In this document: positions 35,309-43,781 of the stretch, in pieces | Layout: each line of letters starts with the position of its first letter | Numbering within the stretch: the first letter of the stretch is position 1 | Source of the DNA: Actinomyces massiliensis 4401292 | GTDB taxonomy: Bacteria; Actinomycetota; Actinomycetes; Actinomycetales; Actinomycetaceae | Reading direction: 5' to 3' | Assembly (NCBI RefSeq): GCF_000269805.1 | Contig: NZ_JH711483.1 | Location: 165,261-229,260, forward strand | Length of the DNA: 64,000 bases | Notes under the pieces: model-generated | Database searches by the model: none | Told to the model about the DNA's origin: nothing | What the model saw: the letters and a program-made list of their open reading frames with translations, nothing else | Translations under genes and position numbers: made by a program

Positions 35309-36360
35309 CGGGGCTGGACAGGCACCACCGACCGGAGGACCCCCGTGACGGCGAATCTGCGGGCATGACGGGTGCTGCAGACGATGAGTGGGGCGAATGG
35401 AGCGACGAGGACCTGCTCGGCATGCCGGATGAGGCCCTCGGCCGGCTCGGGGCGTCCCTGGAGCCGATCGAGCCGCCCGCCTCCATGCGCGCCGATCTGC
35501 TCGAGCGCATTGGGCGCGAGCCGCAGGTGACCGGCGGGGCGGTTGGGTCGGGCGGGTCGGCTGAAGCCGCGGGCGCTGGGATACCGGCCTGGCCGGTTGA
35601 GCTCGAGAGGGGCGCCTCCGCTGAGCCTGCTGGGCCTGCTGAACCAGTCGGCTCGGGCGGTCCCGAGGCTGCCGGGCCGGTTGAGTCGGTCGGGCCGGTT
35701 GAGCCTGCTGCGGTCGCGGCTGGCGGCGAATCGGTCGAGGCCGGCGAATCGGTGGGGGCCGCGCCTCAGGAGGCGGAAGGGCGAGACGCGCAGGATGAGA
35801 AGGCTGCCGCTGAGCGGTCGGGCGCCGTCGTCCCCCTGCACCCGCGCCGACGCCGGTGGCGCACGGCCGGACTGCGGATCGCCGCGGCCGTCGTCATCCT
35901 CGGCGTCGGCATCGGAGCGGGCCGCTGGACGGCTATGAGCTCGATGGCCCCCACCGAGCACTACGCCCACCTCAACCAGGCCCAGGATGTCCAGCGCGTG
36001 ACCGACACCATGCCCGACGGCCATATCGCGACTCTCACCTGGTCTGAGGACATGAGCATGACGGCGCTGAGCCTGCCGAGCGAGATGATGGATGCGGCCG
36101 CGGGGGGCGGCCTCCAGGTCTGGCTGCGCAAGGGCGACGCCGTGAGCTCGCTGGGGCTGTACGACCCGGCGTCGGGCACGGGCTTCACCTTCCTCGACCT
36201 CATGCCCGAACCGGGGGAGCAGGTCTTCATCACCCAGGAGCCGGCCGGCGGGTCGGAGCAGCCGACGGGGGAGGTACTGGTCGCCTTCGACGTCAACGCC
36301 GACGGCACGACCACCCGCCATTCCCCGTCGGCGCCGGAGACCGGTGGCGCCGACGCGTGA
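35305..36360 (+). CDS. rskA: Anti-sigma factor, RskA-like, with Gly/Ala/Pro-rich insert
   Basis: 351 aa single-pass protein controlling the adjacent sigma factor. ATG 35305 overlaps the sigma stop. The N-terminal cytosolic part has SDEDLLGMPDEALGRLGASL (sigma-binding-like). Then comes a long low-complexity stretch (about 75-165; PAGPAEPVGSGGPEAAGP), a basic patch RRRRWRTAG, one helix (LRIAAAVVILGVGIGAG), and the RskA extracellular domain: GHIATLTWSEDMSMTALSL, GLQVWLRKGDAVSSLGLY, VFITQEPAGGSEQPTGEVLV. The insert separates the sigma-binding and membrane parts further than in typical RskA proteins of about 230 aa. Confidence 0.9.
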   Translation: MTGLDRHHRPEDPRDGESAGMTGAADDEWGEWSDEDLLGMPDEALGRLGASLEPIEPPASMRADLLERIGREPQVTGGAVGSGGSAEAAGAGIPAWPVELERGASAEPAGPAEPVGSGGPEAAGPVESVGPVEPAAVAAGGESVEAGESVGAAPQEAEGRDAQDEKAAAERSGAVVPLHPRRRRWRTAGLRIAAAVVILGVGIGAGRWTAMSSMAPTEHYAHLNQAQDVQRVTDTMPDGHIATLTWSEDMSMTALSLPSEMMDAAAGGGLQVWLRKGDAVSSLGLYDPASGTGFTFLDLMPEPGEQVFITQEPAGGSEQPTGEVLVAFDVNADGTTTRHSPSAPETGGADA

Positions 36361-36485
36361 GGAGCCCGGGGGCATGAGGAGCCCTGCCCCTCCGCTTTTC
36401 CCGCGATTTTCCCCCCATTCGCCGAGATCGGTTCGGCGGGCACGGCTGCTGATGGTGAGATCTGTGCGGTGTGCTGGGGCGTGTG

Positions 36486-36605
36486 TGTCAGGATTCGGGA
36501 CAAGCGGGATCCGACCCATCCGCGCCACGACACAGAACCGCATGATTCCAACCCTCACCTTGGGAGAGTGAAAGTCGTTTCAGACCGTTTGTCCCGAATC
36601 CGGAC
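36486..36605 (+). repeat. GGAATCATG inverted-repeat element, family B copy 2 (120 bp)
   Basis: Left end TGTCAGGATTCGGGACAAGC and right end CGTTTGTCCCGAATCCGGAC are inverted repeats of about 20 bp. The core AGAACCGCATGATTCCAACC sits in the middle with GCATGATTCC 54 bases from the left end. Length and core offset equal those of copy 1, which lies in the opposite orientation. Confidence 0.85.
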
Positions 36606-36777
36606 GACTTCGGCGGATTCCGGGTGGTGATGATCGATGGCGAGCCCACCGGACCGATCTCGACGCGGGGCGTGGTGGGTGTGGTTGTTTTTGGTGGCTG
36701 GGTACTTTGTGGGGTGGGGGATGTTTTTTGTTGGAATGATGGGCTTTTCTGGTGATCGTGGTGTGTGGTGGTCGGGC

Positions 36778-36896
36778 TCCCATGTGCGGTGAGGGGGGCT
36801 GCGCACATGGGAGGTGAGGGCGTGGTTGCTGCTGACGTTGCTGTTCCGCATGATTCCGGGGTTTCTGCTGACGCGGAGCGCGCACGAGTGTGCAAC
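36778..36896 (-). repeat. GGAATCATG inverted-repeat element, family A copy 3, with extra hairpin
   Basis: On the minus strand it starts GTTGCACACTCGTGCG (36896) and reaches GGAATCATGCGG 39 bases in, as in copies 1 and 2; it ends CCCATGTGCGCA near 36800. Adjacent sequence CTCCCATGTGCG/CGCACATGGGAG (36778-36813) forms an additional stem, as if a second right end had been added inverted. Confidence 0.75.
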
Positions 36897-36995
36897 ATCG
36901 ACCGACCGCCCCTGGCATACGCGGGCACCGGTAGAGCCGACCCACAGCGGTGAAGCTCGACTCATACGAGAGACCACCACACACTGGACTACGAC

Positions 36996-37050
36996 CGCTC
37001 TCGACGCGGAAGTGGACCGATCTCGGTGCGGAGTACGACCGATCTCGGCG
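36996..37050 (-). repeat. 22-bp repeat array, three reverse units downstream of menB
   Basis: Units at 36996 (CGCTCTCG, degenerate), 37018 and 37040 (CGATCTCGG), 22 bp apart, in reverse orientation. They lie 80-140 bp beyond the stop of the minus-strand menB gene. Confidence 0.85.
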
Positions 37051-37132
37051 TCAGGAGGGGCGGGCCGAAGCGTCATCGGGCGTCACTCGGGTGCGGCCGT
37101 CATCGGCACCCCCGGACCCCTTGGCGAAAGTC

Positions 37133-38341
37133 TCAGAAGTAGTACGGGAAGGGCGACCAGTCGGGCTCGCGGCGCTGCAGGAAGGCGTCGCGCCCCTCCA
37201 CCGCCTCGTCGGTCATGTAGGCCAGACGCGTGGCCTCGCCGGCGAAGACCTGCTGACCGGCCAGGCCGTCGTCGGCCAGGTTGAAGGCCAACTTGAGCAT
37301 GCGGATGGCCTGCGGGGACTTGCCCGCCACGATCGCCGCCCATTCCAGGGCCCGCTCCTCCAGCTCGGCGTGGGGGACGGCCTCGTTGACCACGCCCCAG
37401 CGCTCGGCGTCGGCGGCGTCATAGGTGCGGGCCAGGAAGAAGATCTCGCGGGCGCGCTTATCGCCCACCTGCCGGGCCAGCAGGGCCGAGCCGTAGCCGG
37501 CGTCGAAGGAGCCGACGTCGGCATCGGTCTGCTTGAAGCGGGCGTGCTCGAGACTTGCCAGGGACAGGTCGCACACGACGTTGAGGCTGTGCCCGCCGCC
37601 TGCGGCCCAGCCCGGCACCGCGGCGATGACCACCTTGGGCATGGTGCGGATGAGGCGCTGGACCTCCAGGATGTGCAGGCGTCCGGCGCGGGCCGTGTCC
37701 ACCCGGGCCTGGGCGGCGGCGACGTCGACCGCATGGTCGTGGGCTGCCGGTGCGGGCTCGGGTGCCGTGTCGGCGGCAGCGGAGGAGGGGACGCCCGCAT
37801 GGTCGGTCGGGCCCTCGGCACGTGCGGGGCCGGCGGGATTCGTGGGATCGACGTCGTCTCCGGCCGCGGTCCCGTTCGCCGGCTCGTCGTTGCGCTCGTA
37901 GTGGTAGCCGTCGCGCCCCCGGATGCGCTGGTCGCCGCCGGAGGAGAAGGCCCACCCGCCGTCGCGGGGCGAGGGGCCATTGCCGGTCAGGATGACGGCG
38001 CCGACGTCGCCGCTCATGCGGGCGTGATCCAGGGTGCGGTAGAGCTCGTCCACGGTGCGGGGGCGGAAGGCGTTGCGCACCTCGGGGCGGTTGAGAGCGA
38101 TGCGCACGACCGGCAGGTCGCGGACCCAGGCGCCGTCGGCGTCGCGTACGCAGCCGCGGTGGTAGGTGACGTCGGTGAGGTCGCCGGAGAGGTTCCTGGG
38201 GGTGCTCGTTCCGTGGGTGAAACCGTCGATCTCGCGCCAGTGGGCGGGATCGAAGATCTCCGAGACGCGGTGCGGCAGCGGGTGCGGTGAGGCTGGCGCG
38301 GCGTGGGTGTGGGCGCGGGCGTGAGGGGCGGGCTCGTTCAT
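37133..38341 (-). CDS. menB: 1,4-Dihydroxy-2-naphthoyl-CoA synthase (MenB) with about 64-aa insertion
   Basis: Crotonase-fold enzyme cyclising o-succinylbenzoyl-CoA (402 aa against roughly 300-315 usually). Conserved parts: ALNRPEVRNAFRPRTVDEL, FSSGGDQRIRGRDGY, PGWAAGGGHSLNVVCDL, FKQTDADVGSFDAGYGSA and EGRDAFLQRREPDWSPFPYY. Between GYHYERND and ARAGRLHILEVQRL lies an Ala/Pro/Asp/Gly-rich insertion (about 151-214), where M. tuberculosis MenB has only a few residues in a flexible active-site loop. ATG 38341 is the first sensible start. Confidence 0.95.
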   Translation of the reverse strand: MNEPAPHARAHTHAAPASPHPLPHRVSEIFDPAHWREIDGFTHGTSTPRNLSGDLTDVTYHRGCVRDADGAWVRDLPVVRIALNRPEVRNAFRPRTVDELYRTLDHARMSGDVGAVILTGNGPSPRDGGWAFSSGGDQRIRGRDGYHYERNDEPANGTAAGDDVDPTNPAGPARAEGPTDHAGVPSSAAADTAPEPAPAAHDHAVDVAAAQARVDTARAGRLHILEVQRLIRTMPKVVIAAVPGWAAGGGHSLNVVCDLSLASLEHARFKQTDADVGSFDAGYGSALLARQVGDKRAREIFFLARTYDAADAERWGVVNEAVPHAELEERALEWAAIVAGKSPQAIRMLKLAFNLADDGLAGQQVFAGEATRLAYMTDEAVEGRDAFLQRREPDWSPFPYYF

Positions 38342-38940
38342 GAGGACAGGGTAGGGGCGAATGGCTGTAGCTAGAATGGGGTAGAGGTGGGTTGGCGATG
38401 AAGCGCCGGTATTGGGCTTTCCCCGCGTCTGTTGGTTCTGAATATCTTGCGCCGGGTCTGTGCTGGCCGTGTATCGGCTCTGTGCTGGTTCTGTTCTTGT
38501 TCTGCTCTGCCTCGATCTGCGGATAGGTGCCGAACTCTTGACGAGGATCGACTGTGGTGACGATGACGTCATTATCTTCAGCAAGGACCAGTTACGGCCA
38601 GGTACATAATTAATTCGCGTGTATGTGGATCGTTGGTGTCGATATTGGGGATAATATGAGACCATTCTATTTATGGGAGGCCACTCGAATGGTCAGGTGT
38701 GATACGGCGATAAACCTAGGAAGCGACGGGCCTGTACGCAACTGTATGTCCAAGCGGAGGGGTGGTTCTTCGGCGTCTCTTGAGGTAGGGTGCTTTGTAT
38801 GCTCGCAGCTGCTGATCTGAGTGAATGGTGGGGGTGACCGTACGGGCGGCAGATTGGGGCAGCGTGTGAGGCGACTGGAAGGTGATTTAGTTGTCGCAAT
38901 CTCAACCGACTGATCTCGGTGAGGAATGGAGTGACGGATA
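38342..38940. other. 599-bp non-coding stretch at the edge of a lower-GC island
   Basis: No convincing gene on either strand. Contains CTGTGCTGGTTCTGTTCTTGTTCTG-type repeats (about 38458-38510) upstream of menB, an AT-rich stretch (38565-38700) and a degenerate reverse 22-bp unit, ACTGATCTCGGTGAGG (about 38910). Base composition falls visibly from here to about 40800. Confidence 0.5.
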
Positions 38941-39231
38941 TTGAAGCACAAACGTCACATTTACGGAGTCCTTTTGTCTGCGCTCATGGTCGGAGTTGCC
39001 TTGCCATTCCATCCTGGAATTCCATGGATTGCATGGGTGACGGCATTCATCTTTTTCATACTAGAGGCCGAGCTGCTTCTTGCGATGGTTGATGGAGGTG
39101 CTTTAGTTGCGAGGTCGACTGATCCTGGAAAGCGAATGCACTCCCGGAGAATTCTCATTGCGGCTAGTGTCGCAGCTATTCTTCTGCTTCTGGTGTTGGT
39201 TTTTGGTGTTTTGTGGGCGGTGTTGACATGA
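38941..39231 (+). CDS. Small three-helix membrane protein, function unknown
   Basis: 96 aa from TTG 38941. Helices: IYGVLLSALMVGVALPFH, IPWIAWVTAFIFFILEAELL and ILIAASVAAILLLLVLVFGV. A weak GGAG lies about 11 bases upstream. Codon use is less GC-rich than in flanking genes. Not recognised; it may form a unit with the next gene, also a membrane protein. Confidence 0.6.
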   Translation: MKHKRHIYGVLLSALMVGVALPFHPGIPWIAWVTAFIFFILEAELLLAMVDGGALVARSTDPGKRMHSRRILIAASVAAILLLLVLVFGVLWAVLT

Positions 39232-39350
39232 AGGGATATCGCGGATTTCCTGCTGAGTTGACGCCGAATTAGTAATTTCCATGTTTGCGTTTCGGGTGGT
39301 CCCAAGAAAGTCGATGCTGTGCGGTAGTAATCTTTGATGGTGGAGATCTC

Positions 39351-39731
39351 GTGGATCCAAGAAGAGGAATTGCTCAGATAATTGCGGGTGGTGCCGCCTT
39401 GGCGGCAGCATATGAGATTCGGGAGGGGTTCTTCGAGGGCGATCTTGTTCTATTTGCTGTGTTCGTCGTGATGCACGCGACGATGGTGGTTATGTCCGTG
39501 ATGATGTTCCTGCGTGCGTGGCGAGAGATCGAGGAGCTCGATGGTCCTCTCCGTTTTGCCAGAATGTGGTACGTTCTTTCGGATGTCGGCGTCATCCTTG
39601 GCCTTTATGGAATAGCGTTCAGTCGTAGCAAGTATTCGGTAGTCCTTGTTGTAGGTGTTTTCTATATTTGGGTCTGGGTGGGGAAATGGGTTGCGCGGCA
39701 TGTCCGTAAATGTGGATGGAAAAAACAGTGA
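39351..39731 (+). CDS. Small membrane protein, function unknown
   Basis: 126 aa. GTG 39351 follows GGTGGAG with about five-base spacing and is preferred over the earlier open-frame start at 39285, whose extra residues (FGWSQESRCC) look untranslated. Hydrophobic segments: GIAQIIAGGAALAAAY, LVLFAVFVVMHATMVVMSVM, YVLSDVGVILGLYGIAF and VVLVVGVFYIWVWVG, with a basic C-terminus (RHVRKCGWKKQ). Not recognised. Convergent with the response regulator gene. Confidence 0.6.
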   Translation: MDPRRGIAQIIAGGAALAAAYEIREGFFEGDLVLFAVFVVMHATMVVMSVMMFLRAWREIEELDGPLRFARMWYVLSDVGVILGLYGIAFSRSKYSVVLVVGVFYIWVWVGKWVARHVRKCGWKKQ

Positions 39732-39832
39732 TAAATACGAGGAAGCAATGGCGATAGGCTCGATTGGTGGTGGTAGCCGAAGAGCGCTGTCCCTTGGCCG
39801 ATGGTCATCGCGGCTAGAATCGTGCGGCCTTC

Positions 39833-40565
39833 TTATGATTCTGCTGCTTCAGTAATGTTGCAGATGGGCTTTTCTGTGTGAGGTACTTTAGGCGCTTCTA
39901 GCAGTGAAGCAGCCGTGAGCTCCTCTCGAGATGCATATCCTAGACGATGTAGGAGATCGGATACGTAGATCCGCGTAGTATTCTCGGAGATACCGCTCCG
40001 CCTGGCTATTTGGCGATTAGTGAGATCTTTCAGTATAAAATCGTGTACGTTTCGAAGCCTGGGAGGCAGGTTCATAATTTTACGCTGCGCCTGAGCGGCG
40101 TTGCGTTGGCGGCGCTGCTCCGACTGATAGGCGCTCACAAGAAGCTCAATGGGGTGTGCGGACATGGTAGACATGCCCTTTTTTGCGCGAATGAGTGCAG
40201 TCGCGACTCCCTCAACACTTTCGTTTTTTGTAATAAACCCTTTCACTCCCTCGGTAAGAGTTTCGGAGAGTGTTCTTTCATCGCTGAAAGCGGTGAACAT
40301 GACAATAGGAAGGTCTGGTAGATTCCTGTGTATGGCGCGAGCGGTCTGGATACCATTGAGGCCGGGCATGCTGATGTCGAGAAGAATGACGTCGATATGA
40401 TGACTTCTCCACGACGGGGTATCCAGTGCATGCTCGCCTCCTGCTGCTGTGGCGCATACGGAGATGGTTAGCTGCGCATCAAGTTCTTTGGCGAAAACGG
40501 TGAGGATGCGCGGGTCGTCGTCGACGATCAGGACTCGTAGGGGGGGAAACGACTTCTTCGGACAT
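39833..40565 (-). CDS. NarL/LuxR-family response regulator with poly-C frameshift near the start
   Basis: DNA-binding response regulator. The receiver domain has the acidic pocket LIVDDDPR, phospho-acceptor Asp in VILLDISMPGLNG, Thr in IVMFTAFSDE and Lys in FITKNES; the LuxR-type helix-turn-helix is LTNRQIARRSGISENTTRIY. The natural start appears to be ATG 40565 (MSEEVVSP), but a run of seven C (plus strand G, 40540-40546) throws it out of frame; six C would give MSEEVVSPLRVLIVDDD and a 243-aa protein. As sequenced, only a TTG at 40645 is in frame. It could be phase-variable, a broken gene or a homopolymer error. No histidine kinase gene is adjacent. Confidence 0.8.
40540..40546 (-). other. 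Seven-C homopolymer deciding the reading frame of the response regulator
   Basis: GGGGGGG on the plus strand. Removing one base joins ATG 40565 to the receiver domain. A tract of this kind just inside a start codon is a typical slipped-strand on/off switch, but also a typical sequencing-error site. Confidence 0.6.
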
Positions 40566-41592
40566 GGTCGTCCCCGTCCGACGTCGCGACCTCTGCATCG
40601 ATTCTCGCCTTCCACGTGAAAGCGTCCTCCGGAGTAATAGCGCAATATTGCTCGGAGGTGATTCGGATCGGAATCTGGACGTTCTTCTCAGGGATGTCAC
40701 GTACATGGTGCCGATATAGGTTGTGAGTTGTGCAGAATAGTGATCGGACAGATCTTCTGCATGATAACACGTTTGTCGAGACGTATGATGAGGTGATCTC
40801 GGGGCGCGGGGAGAACTGCTCCTGCAGGGGACGTGACGCGTTTTAGAGGGCGAGAAGGGGATTCGAGGGTCAGCCGGCCCACCGTCGTGGTCGGAGAGGG
40901 CAGCTCCATGACCATGCGATTGCGCCGTGCAGGCCCGGGCGAGGCCGGAGCCCTGGGGTGCAGGCCGGTCCGCGGCCTCATGCGCGCCATCCATGTCCGA
41001 ATGGCCGTCCGGTGCCGGCATATGAGAAGCCATGAAAGTGTGATAATTCCTACACGGACGCCCCTTCTGGGTCCGCGGTTGCGGATGCTGCGCGGGTTCG
41101 TTATGGGGCGGCGCGTGCGATCGGGGCGGGGTGATGGCGTCGACTGCTCGTCATTCCGCGTCATAGCAACGATTGCTCGTTATCTCGGGTCGGGTGGGCG
41201 GGCCCTCTCCCGTTGTGGCGTGCCCCGGCGGATCGCTGACGTGGCCTCAATCACTTCAAATCCGGTGTCAAGGCCGTGCGGGCGATGATTCGACGGGCCG
41301 CACGATGTCCAACGCTTGACCGGTCGCTCATCCCGCAGCATTCTGATGCGGGTCTCGTGGTCGTGCCGGGCTCGTCCGATTCATCTCGAAGTCATCCCGA
41401 GTGGTGGCGGGTTCGACGCGTTGACGAGCGCCTCCGCCGTCCTGGCAGTCCCGAATCCATTCCATGTACGTAGCGAAGCCATCCGATCCCGGCCCTGGTC
41501 ATCCAGAGGACGCCCGGAAGTGACTCCTGAACATCCTTGCCTCCGGTCTTCCTCATGGCCCGAGTTCCGGAGATCGGATCTCGAGGAGCGCT
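40566..41592. other. 1-kb region without recognisable gene, possibly decayed kinase locus
   Basis: No frame shows kinase or other family motifs. On the minus strand an open frame at 40528-40770 (VQIPIRITSEQYCAITPED...) overlaps the regulator start and could be the tail of a lost upstream gene. A stem CCCGCA/TGCGGG lies at 41332-41352. The last part should contain the betaine-transporter promoter. Confidence 0.4.
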
Positions 41593-42891
41593 GTGAAAGT
41601 AATAGAGGCCGATAACATCTATAAAATTTTTGGTCGGCGTCCGGCCGCCGCCGTGAGGAGACTCCAGGCCGGCGAGTCGCGTGATGATCTCAGGAAAGAA
41701 GGTACGACGGCCGCCGTCATCAATACCTCCTTCGATGTCAACGAGGGAGAGATCTTCGTCGTCATGGGCCTGTCGGGGTCCGGCAAGTCCACGCTGATCC
41801 GAATGGTGAACGGACTCCTCCCGATCACCTCGGGTGACATGACCCTCTACGACGAGAACCTGGCCAGCATCTCCAAGCAGAAACTGCGCGAGGTCCGCCG
41901 CCGGCGGGTATCCATGGTCTTCCAGAACTTCGCCCTCCTTCCTCACCGGACGGTGGGGGAGAACGCCGCCTACGGTCTGCAGATCCAGGGCATCAATCGT
42001 TCCGATCGCCGGAGCAGGGCCGAGAGGGCCCTCGCGATGGTCGGGCTCGAGGGCTGGGCGGACTACAAACCGGGTGAGCTCTCCGGCGGAATGCGTCAGC
42101 GTGTCGGACTGGCTCGGGCCCTGGCAGCCGAGACCGACGTCCTGCTCATGGACGAGGCCTTCTCCGCACTCGACCCGCTCATCCGCCGTGAGATGCAGGA
42201 CCAGCTCATCGACCTGCAGGGCGAGCTTGGAAAGACGATCCTGTTCATCACTCACGATCTCAATGAGGCGATGCGCCTGGGGGATCGGATCGCGATGATG
42301 AGGGACGGGCGGATCGAGCAGGTCGGCACCGCCGAGGAGATCCTTCGCGTCCCCGCCTCGGACTACGTCGCGCGCTTCGTCGCGGACGTCGACCGCACTC
42401 GTGTGCTGACCGCCGGGTCGATCGCCGAGCCGCCTTACGCGATACTCGGCTCGGATCGCAGCCCTCGCGCGGCTCACACGCTCCTGCGGGAGAACCAGCC
42501 GGCCTGGCTCCTCGTGCAGAACCGCGACCGCACTCCCTTCGGATTCGTCTGGGAGGACGACGTCGCCCGCGCGGTGACCGAGGGCTCCGACACCCTCCCG
42601 CTATCCACCGTCCACGAGATGCCCGTCGTGCGGGAGGACACTCCTGTCAACGAGCTGTTCGACTACGCGGTGCAGCACGCCGCCCCCATCGTCGTCGTCG
42701 ACGACGGTGGCCGGATCTCCGGCATCATCCCGCGCGTCACCCTGCTCGCCGCGATCAGTGAGCACAGCCAGGACGAGGGGGCCGAGGAGCCCGCCGACGC
42801 CGAGGGGGCCGAGGGGGCCGAGGAGCCCGCCGACGCCGACGAGGCCGATGAGACCGAGCGGACCGCCGAGACCGAAGGAGAGAACGACTGA
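41593..42891 (+). CDS. proV: Glycine betaine/proline ABC transporter ATPase (ProV/OpuAA type)
   Basis: Energises osmoprotectant uptake (432 aa). Walker A GLSGSGKSTLIRMVNGL, signature LSGGMRQRVGLARALA, Walker B VLLMDEAFSALDPLIR. The ProV-specific N-terminal segment NIYKIFGRRPAAAVRRLQ and C-terminal tandem CBS domains (STVHEMPVVREDTPV, GGRISGIIPRVTLL) identify the subfamily. The tail repeats GAEEPADAEGAEGAEEPADA. GTG 41593 follows GAGGAGCGCT. The stop overlaps the next ATG (TGATG). Confidence 0.94.
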   Translation: MKVIEADNIYKIFGRRPAAAVRRLQAGESRDDLRKEGTTAAVINTSFDVNEGEIFVVMGLSGSGKSTLIRMVNGLLPITSGDMTLYDENLASISKQKLREVRRRRVSMVFQNFALLPHRTVGENAAYGLQIQGINRSDRRSRAERALAMVGLEGWADYKPGELSGGMRQRVGLARALAAETDVLLMDEAFSALDPLIRREMQDQLIDLQGELGKTILFITHDLNEAMRLGDRIAMMRDGRIEQVGTAEEILRVPASDYVARFVADVDRTRVLTAGSIAEPPYAILGSDRSPRAAHTLLRENQPAWLLVQNRDRTPFGFVWEDDVARAVTEGSDTLPLSTVHEMPVVREDTPVNELFDYAVQHAAPIVVVDDGGRISGIIPRVTLLAAISEHSQDEGAEEPADAEGAEGAEEPADADEADETERTAETEGEND

Positions 42892-43781
42892 TGCTCCTCG
42901 CAGAGACCCCCATCCCCAGGATTCCCGTCGGCTCGTGGGCCGAGCTCATCATCAGGTGGATCCAGAACAACCTCAACGGATTCCTCGACGCCATCGCCCA
43001 CGCCGGGAACCAGATCAACGACAGCCTCACGGACGTCCTCCTGGTGGCCTCGCCGTTGGTCATGGTGGTGATCTTCGCGCTCATCGCCTGGGTGGTGAAG
43101 TCGTGGAAGCTGGCCGTGGGCACCGCCATCACCTTCCTCCTCATCATCTCGATGAATCAGTGGGAGAACGCGATGGAGACGCTGGCCCTCGTCATCGTGG
43201 CCACCGCGACCGCCCTCATCATCGCCATCCCCCTGGGGATCTGGGCGGCCCGGAACAGATACGTCAGCGCAGTCGTCCGTCCTGTCCTCGACCTCATGCA
43301 GACCATGCCGGCCTTCGTCTACCTCATCCCGGCAGTGCTGTTCTTCTCGATCGGCGCCGTTCCCGGCTTGTTCGCCACGCTCATCTTCGCCATGCCCCCC
43401 GGGGTGAGGATGACCGAGCTGGGGATCAAGCAGGTCGACAAGGAGACCGTCGAGGCGGGCCGAGCCTTCGGCGCGACCGACTGGGAGATCCTCACAGGCA
43501 TTCAGCTCCCCCTGGCCATCCCCACGATCATGGCCGGGGTCAACCAGGTCATCATGCTCGCCCTGTCCATGGCCGTCATCGCGGGAATGGTCGGCGCCGA
43601 TGGGCTGGGCCAAGAGGTCGTCTCGGCACTCGCGAAGATCAATATCGCCAAGGGCACGGAGGCCGGCCTGTCGATCGTCTTCCTGGCGATCTTCCTCGAT
43701 CGCGTCACGTCGGCGCTCGGCGCACCGAGGGAGAAGGGGTCCCTGCTCTCCCTCATGAGCGGGATCGGGCGGCGATCCTGA
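42891..43781 (+). CDS. proW: Glycine betaine/proline ABC transporter permease (ProW/OpuAB type)
   Basis: 296-aa channel subunit. N-terminal amphipathic part (WIQNNLNGFLDAIAHAG) precedes about six helices; the EAA loop is VEAGRAFGATDWEILTGIQLP, with the family sequences DLMQTMPAFVYLIPAVLFF and VIAGMVGADGLGQEVV. Start ATG 42891 shares a base with the proV stop, so synthesis is coupled. The binding-protein gene follows 87 bp later. Confidence 0.95.
   Translation: MLLAETPIPRIPVGSWAELIIRWIQNNLNGFLDAIAHAGNQINDSLTDVLLVASPLVMVVIFALIAWVVKSWKLAVGTAITFLLIISMNQWENAMETLALVIVATATALIIAIPLGIWAARNRYVSAVVRPVLDLMQTMPAFVYLIPAVLFFSIGAVPGLFATLIFAMPPGVRMTELGIKQVDKETVEAGRAFGATDWEILTGIQLPLAIPTIMAGVNQVIMLALSMAVIAGMVGADGLGQEVVSALAKINIAKGTEAGLSIVFLAIFLDRVTSALGAPREKGSLLSLMSGIGRRS

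Larger units (their letters stand above)
36361..37132. other. 772-bp intergenic region dense in repeat elements, with a G/T-rich tract
   Basis: Between rskA and menB (convergent). It holds single 22-bp units at about 36425 (forward) and 36654 (reverse), family B copy 2, a strongly G/T-rich plus-strand tract (about 36668-36780), family A copy 3 and a three-unit reverse array. No gene. Confidence 0.6.

Noticed and set aside
38623-38820. 65-codon plus-strand frame in the AT-rich region
   Set aside because: No ribosome site, no hydrophobic or domain pattern, and located in repeat-like non-coding DNA.
40833-41288. 151-codon plus-strand frame upstream of proV
   Set aside because: Arg/Ser-rich with no motif and no ribosome site; looks like random GC-rich sequence.
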